This document shows positions 8,134 through 15,730 of a stretch of DNA of 56,463 nucleotides, in pieces. The notes beneath the pieces are model-generated. The model was not told the DNA's origin and searched no databases. It saw only the letters and a list, made by a program, of their open reading frames with translations. Made by a program: the position numbers and the translations under genes. Positions within the stretch are counted from its first letter, which is position 1, and the number at the start of each line of letters is the position of its first letter. This stretch comes from Arthrobacter sp. ISL-5 (lineage in GTDB: Bacteria > Actinomycetota > Actinomycetes > Actinomycetales > Micrococcaceae): NCBI RefSeq assembly GCF_018613835.1, contig NZ_JAGGPM010000031.1, positions 1 to 56,463 of the forward strand, given 5' to 3'.

Positions 8134-9004
8134 GTTGGCCTCCTGCCTTGAGCACGCGCTGATATACGGCCACCATGATGCTCACCATCACCGTGAGGAC
8201 CACGGCCAGTGCCGCGGCGCCGGAGAAGTCGGTGAGCTGGCGCGCGTAGTAGTCGATCTGGTTGGCGATCATCATGTCGCCGGGCCCGCCCATCACCACA
8301 GGAGTGATGAAGAAGCCGGTGCTGATGATGAAGACCAGGAGCCCCGCCGCCGAGATGCCGGGGGCGGAGAGCGGAAGCGTGATCCGGCGGAACACGGATC
8401 CTTCCCGCGCACCCAGTGACCTGGCGGCCAGGCCAAGCCGGTCGTCAATGGCAGTCAGGGAGGAGAAAATCGGGAAGACGGCGTACGGGAGGAGGCAGTG
8501 CACCAGCCCGACGATCACCGCGAAACGGTTGTGCAACAGCTCGATGGGTGCGCTGGTCAGCCCGATCCCCTGAAGGAAGGCGTTGACGATGCCGTTATCC
8601 TGCAGCAGGACCGCCCAGGCAAAGTTTTTCACCAGGATGCCGGTCCAGAACGGCAAAAGCACGACGGCGAACAGGACCACCCGCGCGATGTTCCCGGCAC
8701 GCCACAGCACGAGTGCGATCACGTAGCCCAGCACCACCGTCACGATGGTGGAAGCGAGGCTGATGCTCAAAGTGTTTGCCAGGGAGCGCAGCACGAGCGG
8801 GTCCTCGAGCACCCGCTGGTAAGCGTTGTCGGCGAAGCTCGAGGCCACGAGCTTCCCGAGAGGCGTCAGGAACAGGATGACGTCGAAAACCAGGATCGGG
8901 GCCAGCAGCAGCCACCAGCCACTGAGCCGCCGCCGGGCCTTCGGATTCCCCTCCCCCGGCGCACGGCGGCCCTGTGGCCGGACCGTGAGAGTTGCGGCCG
9001 TCAT
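8120..9004 (-). CDS. ABC transporter permease, PotB-like
   Basis: A 294-residue permease with six predicted membrane helices. The first (LLLAPILVFDVILFLTPL) follows a basic cytoplasmic tail, and the EAA loop reads LAARSLGAREGSVFRRITLP. The start lies one base beyond the stop of the binding-protein gene. It pairs with the next permease to form the translocation channel. Confidence 0.9.
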   Translation of the reverse strand: MTAATLTVRPQGRRAPGEGNPKARRRLSGWWLLLAPILVFDVILFLTPLGKLVASSFADNAYQRVLEDPLVLRSLANTLSISLASTIVTVVLGYVIALVLWRAGNIARVVLFAVVLLPFWTGILVKNFAWAVLLQDNGIVNAFLQGIGLTSAPIELLHNRFAVIVGLVHCLLPYAVFPIFSSLTAIDDRLGLAARSLGAREGSVFRRITLPLSAPGISAAGLLVFIISTGFFITPVVMGGPGDMMIANQIDYYARQLTDFSGAAALAVVLTVMVSIMVAVYQRVLKAGGQHEDN

Positions 9005-9005
9005 G

Positions 9006-10100
9006 TCAGCTGGCCTGCCAAAGCTTGAACTGCTGCTCGGTCTTCTTCAGGTTCTCGGACCACCATTTGTCATCCCGCACGAGGATCTTGTCGGCCAGCC
9101 GCGGGCTCGTGGGCAGCGTGTCCGCGATCTCCTTCGGCAGCTTGGAGAGAGCCGGCGTATTGGCCAGGGTCAGGTTGGTGACCTTGTCGAACGCGGCACC
9201 GGCCTCGGCGTCGTTGGACATGAAGTTCATGAGCTTGAATGCCGCTTCCTTGTTCTTGGCACCCTTTGGCACCACAAAGTAGTCTCCGGCGAGGACCGCG
9301 TTCTCAGCGGAGAAGTTCAGCTTTGCGCCGTCTGTGCGCGCGGCGTTGATCCGGTTGTTGAAGCTCGTCGAGAGCGAGACTTCGCCGGAGGTGAGCTGCT
9401 GGATCGGTTCCTGGTTTGCGGCGTGGTAGAGCAATCTGTCCTTGCCCGGGTGGTGGCCGAGGACGCGAAGGGCGCGGTCCACGTCAAGGGGGTAGATCTT
9501 GTCGAACGGAACCCCGTCTGCCAGCAGCGCGGCTTCCAGAACCGAGCTGTCGGAGAGCTGGTTGTAAACGGAACGCTTGGTGTTGTACTTGTCCTGATCA
9601 AAGAACTGGGCCCAGTCCTTCGGCGCTTGCGCGTCCGAAATGACCTTCTGGTCCCAGGCCATGACAAACAGGAAGCTTAGGTACTTGATGCCGTATTCGG
9701 CCTTGGCGTAGCCGGGCAGGCCCTTGTCGCTGATGATGTCGTAATCGAATTTTTCCAGCAGGCCTTCGGCAACGGCCGTCTCGTACTCCGGCGCCGTGAT
9801 TTCCACGAGGTCCCACTGCACGTCACCGGACTGCACCTGGGCCTTGAGCGCCGCGAGGCTGGTATTCGCCAGCAGTGTGGGCTGAATGCCCGTCTGTTTG
9901 GCGAACGGATCCAGGATCGTCTGCGTCAGCTGGTCGTTGTAGGAACCGCCATAGGACGTGACCGTCACGGTCTTGTTGGCTGCCGCGCTGTCGGAGGGCT
10001 TGGCCCCGCAGCCGGACAGTGCCAGCCCGGCAAACGGCGTCAGCGCCGCAGCCTTCAGGAGCTTCCGGCGGTCGAAGTGGAGGGAATTGCTGTCAGTCAT
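9006..10100 (-). CDS. Extracellular solute-binding lipoprotein, polyamine type
   Basis: A 364-residue binding protein starting MTDSNSLHFDRRKLLKAA. It has twin arginines at 11-12 and a lipobox LSGC ending in C31, so it looks like a Tat-exported lipoprotein. The mature part (VTVTSYGGSYNDQ, WDLVEITAPEYETA, VMAWDQKVISD) resembles PotD/family 1 binding proteins. It is the first gene of the importer operon. A 180-base leader separates it from a possible promoter at 10289-10318. Ligand identity cannot be read from sequence. Confidence 0.88.
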   Translation of the reverse strand: MTDSNSLHFDRRKLLKAAALTPFAGLALSGCGAKPSDSAAANKTVTVTSYGGSYNDQLTQTILDPFAKQTGIQPTLLANTSLAALKAQVQSGDVQWDLVEITAPEYETAVAEGLLEKFDYDIISDKGLPGYAKAEYGIKYLSFLFVMAWDQKVISDAQAPKDWAQFFDQDKYNTKRSVYNQLSDSSVLEAALLADGVPFDKIYPLDVDRALRVLGHHPGKDRLLYHAANQEPIQQLTSGEVSLSTSFNNRINAARTDGAKLNFSAENAVLAGDYFVVPKGAKNKEAAFKLMNFMSNDAEAGAAFDKVTNLTLANTPALSKLPKEIADTLPTSPRLADKILVRDDKWWSENLKKTEQQFKLWQAS

Positions 10101-10288
10101 GGCGTTGGTGCCTCTCGTGGTGGCCCGCCCCGGCGCACGCAGGAAGTAGGTCCGCGTGAATGGGGGAGCAGGAGCAGGGATCCGGCCGTCACGTCGGGTT
10201 GCCGGCGACGGCGGTTCACGCCTTCGAACGGTCCACGCAACGCTGGGCGGACTTGAAGCTTGATGATTGACGGATTGTCAGTGCCGCA

Positions 10289-10318
10289 ACAGTAGCTGTG
10301 ACGTTGCACACAAGTCAA
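10289..10318 (-). promoter_or_regulatory. Possible promoter of the ABC importer operon
   Basis: On the minus strand TTGACT (10313-10318) and TACTGT (10289-10294) are 18 bases apart. The -35 lies in GTCAACAGTTGTTTAC, which contains a CAACAGTTG near-palindrome like GntR-type sites elsewhere in the window. The rest of 10101-10356 shows no gene. Confidence 0.35.
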
Positions 10319-10356
10319 CAGTTGTTTACGGTGGCACTATTCAAGCCACTCGTTAG

Positions 10357-10448
10357 GAGGAGCCCGGGCAGCAGAACTAGCCCACGTTTAAGGCTCCGGA
10401 CACGCTGTCCGGAGCCCCGGTTCGCGGCACACTGCCCAAAACCGGGCC
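10357..10448. repeat. Duplicated segment, copy 2 (yciI tail plus hairpin)
   Basis: Counterpart of 6061-6153. It carries the last eight codons of yciI, including the TAG (10378-10380), detached from any yciI gene, and the hairpin at 10392-10416. Two of the four stem-region differences from copy 1 form a compensatory pair. Confidence 0.9.
10392..10416 (-). terminator. Hairpin terminator after the second SGNH hydrolase
   Basis: A perfect 11-bp stem (10392-10402 with 10406-10416), loop CGC, followed on the minus strand by TTAAACGTGG. It lies 35 bases past the stop of the gene ending at 10452. Confidence 0.7.
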
Positions 10449-10451
10449 GGT

Positions 10452-11288
10452 TCAGCGGGAAGGACTGGAATCCATGAGCTTCTTCAGGCCGCCTTTGCGC
10501 GGAACCTTCACCGGCCGGGGCCACCGCGGACTCAGGTTGTCTCCCAGCGTGACGCCGCGGAGCTTCCTTCCGACGAGCGGGAACACCCAGTCGCTAACCC
10601 AGCGGCGCTGCCTCCGCTCCCACTCGCGGAGAGTCACCTTGGATGGCGGCTCCCATTCCTTGAGGGTGATCTTGTGCGGCACGCCGAGGTGGTCCAGGAC
10701 CTGCGCCGCCAGGTACTTATGGCCCGCCTTGGACATGTGCAGCCGGTCCGTGTCCCACATCCGGCGGTCGTGGAAGGCCTCGAAACACCAGTAGTCCACC
10801 AGGACTGCCCCGTACTTGGCAGCAAGTTCGCGCACCCGCTGGTTGTACACGGCGTTCCGCTTCTTCAGTGGCTCCAGCACCGCGGAGACCTTGACGTCGA
10901 AACCAGTGAACAGGACCAGCGTGGCGCCGGTCGCGGCCAGCCTGGCCACAAGGGCTTCGTATTGGGCCATGAGGACGTTGATGTCTGTTCCGAGGTCCAG
11001 GATGTCGTTCCCGCCGGCATACAGGGTGATAAGGGTGGGCTCCATGGCCAGCGCCGGCTCGAGCTGTTCATCGATGATGTGGCGCAGCCGCTTGCTCCGG
11101 ATGGCCAGATTGGCGTACTCCCAGCCCGGTTCCGCCTTGGCCAGCTTCTCCGCTACGCGGTCGGCCCATCCGCGTACCCCGTTCGGCAGCCGCGAGCTCC
11201 GGTCCCCCACCCCCTCGGTGAAGGAATCTCCCAAGGCAACGAACACACGCCGCTCGTCCCTGTCCGGAAGCAAAGGATATGAGCCCAC
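10452..11288 (-). CDS. SGNH/GDSL-family hydrolase (copy 2)
   Basis: A 278-residue paralogue of the protein at 4357-5118. Catalytic positions are GDSFTEG (S22), YAGGNDIL (N94) and TDRLHMS (D181, H184). A basic C-terminal extension of about 60 residues, rich in Arg, Lys and Trp (LREWERRQRRWVSDW), goes beyond the core and could bind nucleic acid, membrane or a partner. GTG start 11288 was chosen because TAGGGT lies 6 bases upstream, the leaderless spacing seen at several other genes here. Confidence 0.9.
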   Translation of the reverse strand: MGSYPLLPDRDERRVFVALGDSFTEGVGDRSSRLPNGVRGWADRVAEKLAKAEPGWEYANLAIRSKRLRHIIDEQLEPALAMEPTLITLYAGGNDILDLGTDINVLMAQYEALVARLAATGATLVLFTGFDVKVSAVLEPLKKRNAVYNQRVRELAAKYGAVLVDYWCFEAFHDRRMWDTDRLHMSKAGHKYLAAQVLDHLGVPHKITLKEWEPPSKVTLREWERRQRRWVSDWVFPLVGRKLRGVTLGDNLSPRWPRPVKVPRKGGLKKLMDSSPSR

Positions 11289-11294
11289 TCGGCT

Positions 11295-11300
11295 ACCCTA
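11295..11300 (-). promoter_or_regulatory. -10 element of leaderless SGNH gene
   Basis: TAGGGT on the minus strand lies 6 bases before the GTG at 11288. Confidence 0.55.
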
Positions 11301-11336
11301 ACCACCGAAAGAAACGACAGGGTTAACGCCCAGCGA

Positions 11337-11386
11337 CAGGAACTGCGAGAGCGTTGCCGATTAAGCGGCAGGATCTGCGAGAGCGT
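11337..11386. repeat. 18-bp direct repeat in an intergenic region
   Basis: CAGGAACTGCGAGAGCGT (11337-11354) and CAGGATCTGCGAGAGCGT (11369-11386) differ at one base, with a 32-base period. Further on, CCCGCCGTC (11441-11449) and GACGGCGGG (11473-11481) could close a 9-bp stem around a 23-base loop. No gene is seen in 11289-11548. Confidence 0.8.
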
Positions 11387-11548
11387 CCTGAAAAGGCGAC
11401 CGTGAGGTGGCCGTCCGGAAGCGTGCGTCTAAGGGAGAGACCCGCCGTCGGGGTTCCCTGGCCGAGCTTGCGAGGTTAGGGGGACGGCGGGGTAAACGAC
11501 CGAGCACGCGGGGACGGGCGCCCTGCGGACCGCTGCCAAGGAAACCGC

Positions 11549-12655
11549 TTAGAGTTCGGACTTTCCCTGCCGCCAGTACCCCATGAACGCCACCTGTTTG
11601 CGGTCGATCCCGACGTCGCGGACCAGGTAGCGCCGCATGTCCTTGATGACGCCGGCCTCGCCGGCGATCCACGCATAGAAGGGCATGGCCCCCGCCGGCT
11701 TGTCCGGATTCTTGGTCGCACTGATCGCAGCCGTGTCCATGCGCGCCGGCGTTTCCCACAGGATGTCCTGGTCCACGTCGACGTCGTCCGGTTCAGGTCC
11801 GGCAGCGCCCGCAGCCTTGATGGCCACCCAGCCCGGGACGGGGACCGCCTTGCGGACGGCGTCCTGGAGGAGTTCCCCGTGCGGCCGGGACCGGCCGATC
11901 GCGGCGCCGCGCGCAAGCCAGGTGATTTCGACGTCGGCTGCCGTGCGGAGGTCAAGGAAGTCGCCTGCTTCCGGCACCTCCAGGAAGACATGGCCTGTCA
12001 TGAACTCCGGCAGACTTTCCAGGATGGCGCTGATGGCGGGAACGGCCGTCTCGTCGCCGGCGAGGAGCACCCGCTGGGCGAGGCCCGGCCGCCACTCAAT
12101 GCCGGAGTAGGTTTCGGCCGTGACGCAGTGCGCCGCGCGGTTGTTCGGGCCGATCAGCGTCAGGGTGTCTCCCGGCTTGGCACTGAGTGCCCAGTTCGCG
12201 GCGGGACCGCCGTTCCCGTCCGCGTCAAAGTGCATCACGAAGTCGACGTCGATCTCCGGATAGACGGCATCGAGCCTCGACTGCCGGACAGTGTATGTGC
12301 GCATTGAGCCGCGCGTGGCCGGATCCATGGCCAGCCACTCCTGGTACCAGCCGCTTTGCTCCATGCGGAAACTCGGCAGCGGGAGCCGGCTGCCGTCCGG
12401 CGCCAATGAGGGGATCATGAGCTTGACCCGCAGGTCCAGGGTGTCGCCATGCACCCCGAAGTCGCGGAGCGAATATCCGCCGAACGTCACACGCCGGAAG
12501 TTCGGGCTCAGTTCCTCCACGGCAGACACGGTGACATCGAACGCGAGCGTCATGGGCTCCGTGGAGACCGGGGGCCTCTCGGCGACTGCCTGGGCGGAAC
12601 GTCCGGGGCGACCGGTCAACGACGCGCGGGCAGGGCTGTTCTTTGCTGTGCTCAT
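11549..12655 (-). CDS. Siderophore-interacting FAD/NAD(P)H ferric-siderophore reductase
   Basis: A 368-residue SIP/ViuB-type flavoprotein that releases iron from imported siderophore in the cytosol. The FAD-binding barrel includes RTYTVR (flavin-contact motif) and an IGPNNRA loop, and LLAGDETAVPAISAILE begins the NAD(P)H-binding half. C-terminal DMRRYLV and FMGYWRQGKSE match the family's end. The first 34 residues are a disordered extension. The ATG overlaps the stop of the upstream ATPase (ATGA). It is the last gene of the iron operon. Confidence 0.93.
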   Translation of the reverse strand: MSTAKNSPARASLTGRPGRSAQAVAERPPVSTEPMTLAFDVTVSAVEELSPNFRRVTFGGYSLRDFGVHGDTLDLRVKLMIPSLAPDGSRLPLPSFRMEQSGWYQEWLAMDPATRGSMRTYTVRQSRLDAVYPEIDVDFVMHFDADGNGGPAANWALSAKPGDTLTLIGPNNRAAHCVTAETYSGIEWRPGLAQRVLLAGDETAVPAISAILESLPEFMTGHVFLEVPEAGDFLDLRTAADVEITWLARGAAIGRSRPHGELLQDAVRKAVPVPGWVAIKAAGAAGPEPDDVDVDQDILWETPARMDTAAISATKNPDKPAGAMPFYAWIAGEAGVIKDMRRYLVRDVGIDRKQVAFMGYWRQGKSEL

Positions 12656-13479
12656 GAGGCCATCTCCAGGATTGAGGTCAAGGCTTTTGGGGCTGCGTGG
12701 TGCCTGCCGAGGGGAATGATCAGCGGCGTGCCGGAGACGGGGTCCGGCACCACCCGGGATTCGAGCCCGAACACGTTCCGCACCAGGTCCTCGGTGATCA
12801 CGTCGGTCGACGCGCCTTCGGCCACGATTCGCCCGCCCTTCAGCGCGATGACATGGTCCGCGTACCGAGCAGCGAGGTTCAGGTCGTGCAGCACGATAGC
12901 CACCGTGGTGCCGCGCTGCCGGTTCAGGTCGGTGACGAGGTCCAGCACTTCCACCTGGTGGGCGAGGTCCAGGTACGTGGTGGGCTCATCGAGCAGCAGC
13001 ACCTCCGTTTCCTGGGCGAGGGCCAAGGCGATCCACACGCGCTGGCGCTGCCCGCCGGACAGTTCGTCGACGTTCCGCCCGGCGAGGTCCAGCGTTTCGG
13101 TGGCCTCCAGCGCGCGCTGCACCGCGGCGTCGTCCTTCTCCGACCAGCTGCGGAAGAAGCCCTGGTGCGGGTACCGTCCGCGGCCCACCAGATCGCGGAC
13201 GGTGATCCCGTCCGGTGCGGTGGGGTGCTGCGGGAGCAGGCCGAGCGTGCGTGCCAGCTCGCGCGCGGGGCGGGAATGGATGTCCTTGCCGTCCAGGGTG
13301 ACCGTGCCGCCGGCAGGTTTGAGCAGCCGCGACAGCCCGCGCAGCAGCGTGGATTTCCCGCAGGCGTTGGCCCCGACGATCATCGTCACGCGGCCCTCGG
13401 GAATCTCGGCGGTGAGGTTCTCCACGACCCGGCGCCGATCGTACTGCAGCGTGAGGTCCCGGGCTTTGAGAACAGCCAT
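12652..13479 (-). CDS. Iron-siderophore ABC transporter ATP-binding protein
   Basis: A 275-residue FecE/FepC-like ATPase. Walker A GANACGKST is at residues 36-44, signature LSGGQRQR from 140, Walker B LLLDEP at 161-166, and the switch region is VLHDLN. Start 13479 was chosen over 13488 because GAAAGG sits next to the earlier ATG but 9 bases from this one. It starts two bases after the permease stop. It energises siderophore import through the two FecCD permeases. Confidence 0.94.
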   Translation of the reverse strand: MAVLKARDLTLQYDRRRVVENLTAEIPEGRVTMIVGANACGKSTLLRGLSRLLKPAGGTVTLDGKDIHSRPARELARTLGLLPQHPTAPDGITVRDLVGRGRYPHQGFFRSWSEKDDAAVQRALEATETLDLAGRNVDELSGGQRQRVWIALALAQETEVLLLDEPTTYLDLAHQVEVLDLVTDLNRQRGTTVAIVLHDLNLAARYADHVIALKGGRIVAEGASTDVITEDLVRNVFGLESRVVPDPVSGTPLIIPLGRHHAAPKALTSILEMAS

Positions 13480-13480
13480 G

Positions 13481-14617
13481 TCAGGCATCCTTTCGGTTGG
13501 AAGTGACCAGCAGCCACAGCAGGAACGGGGCGCCCAGGGCACCGGTGATCACACCCACCGGCAGCACGGTGCCGTCCAGCAGCAGCGGGGCGATGTTGGC
13601 GGCAAAGTAGTCTGCCGCCAGGACGATCAGGGAACCGACAAGGGCCGACGCCGGGAGGCTGGACTTCCCGGTGAACCGGCGCGCGATCGGGCCGGCCAGA
13701 AACGCGACGAACGCCACCGGGCCGGCTGCCGCCGTCGCCACTGCGGCAAGGGCGACGGCGGTCATCACCACGCCCAGCCGGGTCCGCCCTACGCGGATTC
13801 CCAGCCCCGCGGCGGCGGCGTCCCCGAGTTCGAGGATGCGCAGCGGGCCGGCCAGCAGCGCCACGGCCGGAATGAGGACCAGCAGCGCCAAGGCGAGCAC
13901 GCCGGCGCGGTCCCAGCTGGCGGAATTGAGCGAGCCGTTGAGCCAGACGAGGACATCCGCCGCCGTGCGGATGTCCGCCCGGGTCATGAGGAAATTGACC
14001 ACGGCGTGGAGCGCCGCGGCGATGCCGACGCCCGCCAGGATGAGCCGGTTGCCAGCGGCGGTGCCGCCCCCTCCGCCGCCCCCTCCAAGGGAGCCGCTGC
14101 GGGAGATGCCGTAGATCAGTGCGGCCACGGCCGTCGCGCCGCCCAGGGCTGCACCGGAAACGGCCGCCCCGGAGGCGCCGAAGATGACGATGGCGGTGAC
14201 GGCGCCGGCGCTGGCCCCGTAGCTGATGCCGATCACGTCGGGGCTGGCCAGCGGGTTGCGGAGCATCGTCTGGAACAGCCCGCCGGAGAGTCCGAAAGCT
14301 ATGCCGATCATGGCGCCGATCACGGCCCGGGGCAGCTTGGTCTCCATCACGATGAAGCTGGCGCCGGGGATCTTCTCGCCGCCGGTGAAGTGGGCGGACA
14401 GGATCCTAAAGAAGTCGGGGATGGTCACCGTGTAGCTGCCCAGCAGGACGCCCGCTGCGAAGAGGAGCACGACGGCGAGCGCCAGGGCCGCTGTACGGTT
14501 CAGCAGCGCGGTCCGCAACGAAGCGCGAACGGGCAGATAATGCCCTGTTTTTGCGGTTTTGAGGGCATTATCTGCCCGTTCGCGCACCGTGCCGGAGGCG
14601 GGGTCTGGCTTGCTCAC
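13481..14617 (-). CDS. FecCD-family iron-siderophore permease (second subunit)
   Basis: A 378-residue permease with about nine to ten membrane segments and family motifs LPRAVIGAMIGIAFGLSG, RNPLASPDVIGISYGASAG and GPVAFVAFLAGPIAR. The GTG start overlaps the upstream TGA. Two oddities stand out. The cytoplasmic N-terminal tail (roughly residues 12-31) is encoded by a 63-bp palindromic element (14523-14585). A run of eight glycines interrupts a loop near residue 182. It forms the translocation channel with the product of 14614-15720. Confidence 0.93.
   Translation of the reverse strand: MSKPDPASGTVRERADNALKTAKTGHYLPVRASLRTALLNRTAALALAVVLLFAAGVLLGSYTVTIPDFFRILSAHFTGGEKIPGASFIVMETKLPRAVIGAMIGIAFGLSGGLFQTMLRNPLASPDVIGISYGASAGAVTAIVIFGASGAAVSGAALGGATAVAALIYGISRSGSLGGGGGGGGTAAGNRLILAGVGIAAALHAVVNFLMTRADIRTAADVLVWLNGSLNSASWDRAGVLALALLVLIPAVALLAGPLRILELGDAAAAGLGIRVGRTRLGVVMTAVALAAVATAAAGPVAFVAFLAGPIARRFTGKSSLPASALVGSLIVLAADYFAANIAPLLLDGTVLPVGVITGALGAPFLLWLLVTSNRKDA
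14523..14585. repeat. 63-bp palindromic element, in frame within a permease gene (copy A)
   Basis: Perfect 24-bp inverted arms (14523-14546 and 14562-14585) flank a 15-base loop. On the coding (minus) strand the element encodes the permease N-terminal tail, ending in GHYLPVRA. A related element of exactly the same length and reading phase sits in the neighbouring permease at 15626-15688. Confidence 0.93.
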
Positions 14618-15720
14618 AGGCCTGCCCCCTTGCCGCGGCGGACCAGCCAGACAAAAACGGGCGCACCCACGAGGGCGGTCATGATGCCCGCCGGCACTTC
14701 ACCGGGAAGCAGCACCACGCGGCCCACCACGTCGGACAGCAGCAGCAGCGCCGGGGCGAGCACGAGGGAAAACGGCAGGATCCAGCAGTAGTCGGGCCCG
14801 GTCAGGGACCGTACGGCATGCGGGACAACCAGCCCAACGAAGCCGATCGGCCCGGCGAGCGCGGTTGCGGAGCCGCACAGCAGCACGATGCCCAGCGCCG
14901 TCACCCCGCGGGCCAGGCCAACGCGCTGGCCCAGTCCGCGGGCGATGTCGTCGCCGAGGGCAAGGCCGTTCAGGATCCGCCCGGCCGAGAGCACGATCAG
15001 CGCGCCGGCCACGAGGAACGGCACGCCGGGCAGCACCACGGACCAGTCGCGCCCCGCGATTCCGCCCACCTGCCAGAAGCGGAAGCGGTCCAGGGTGTCC
15101 TGGCTGGAGACCAGGATGACGTTCATCAGTGAGTAGAGGCCCGCGCTGAGGGCGGCGCCCGCAAGCGCGAGCTTGACCGGCGTCGCACCGTCCCTCCCCA
15201 TGGAGGCAATGAGATAGACGACGACGGCGGCCGCCGCGGCGCCGAGGAACGCGAACCAGATGTATCCGGTCAGCGAGGAGACGCCAAAGACGTAGATGCC
15301 GGTGACCACGGCCAGCGCGGCGCCCGCGTTGACGCCGATGATGCCGGGATCGGCCAGCGGGTTGCGGGCCACGCCCTGCATCGCCGCTCCGGCGAGGCCC
15401 AGCGCTCCGCCCGCCAGCAGCCCGAGGACTGTGCGCGGGATGCGTGCGTGCACCACGGCGTGGTCGCCGTTGGCGGGGTCGAACTGCGTCAGCGCCAGCC
15501 ACACGGTGTCCGGGGACAGCCCGCGGGCACCGACGGCCAGCGAGGCGGCACAGGCGACAGCAAGCACGACGACGGCGGCCAGCAGCCACGCGGCCTGCGG
15601 GCCACGTGCCCTCCCCTTCCGGGGAGCGCGAACTGGCAGGTAATGCCCTTTGGCGCCGGATTTGGCGTCGTTAGCTGCCAGTTCGCGCGACTTGGCCGCC
15701 GTCGTCGTGCCTGATGTCAT
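14614..15720 (-). CDS. FecCD-family iron-siderophore permease (first subunit)
   Basis: A 368-residue permease with motifs IPRTVLGLLAGGALGLAGAA, RNPLADPGIIGVNAGAALAV and GPIGFVGLVVPHAVR, and a C-terminal GEVPAGIMTALVGAPVF. It is the FecC/BtuC-like partner of the downstream permease. Its cytoplasmic N-tail (about residues 12-32) is also encoded by a 63-bp palindromic element and carries KGHYLPVRAP. It is followed by a GTGA overlap with the next gene. Confidence 0.93.
   Translation of the reverse strand: MTSGTTTAAKSRELAANDAKSGAKGHYLPVRAPRKGRARGPQAAWLLAAVVVLAVACAASLAVGARGLSPDTVWLALTQFDPANGDHAVVHARIPRTVLGLLAGGALGLAGAAMQGVARNPLADPGIIGVNAGAALAVVTGIYVFGVSSLTGYIWFAFLGAAAAAVVVYLIASMGRDGATPVKLALAGAALSAGLYSLMNVILVSSQDTLDRFRFWQVGGIAGRDWSVVLPGVPFLVAGALIVLSAGRILNGLALGDDIARGLGQRVGLARGVTALGIVLLCGSATALAGPIGFVGLVVPHAVRSLTGPDYCWILPFSLVLAPALLLLSDVVGRVVLLPGEVPAGIMTALVGAPVFVWLVRRGKGAGL
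15626..15688. repeat. 63-bp palindromic element, in frame within a permease gene (copy B)
   Basis: Terminal arms GCGCGAACTGGCAG (15626-15639) and CTGCCAGTTCGCGC (15675-15688) are perfect inverted repeats; pairing continues imperfectly inward. The coding strand gives a peptide starting SREL and ending KGHYLPVRA, matching copy A at 14523-14585. Confidence 0.9.
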
Positions 15721-15730
15721 GGAGTGCTGC

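Noticed and set aside
12449..14791. A 780-codon rightward open frame opposite the iron operon
   Set aside because: It overlaps two well-supported permeases, an ATPase and part of the siderophore reductase on the other strand; its composition (Arg/Gly/Pro/Ser) is the usual shadow of high-GC genes.
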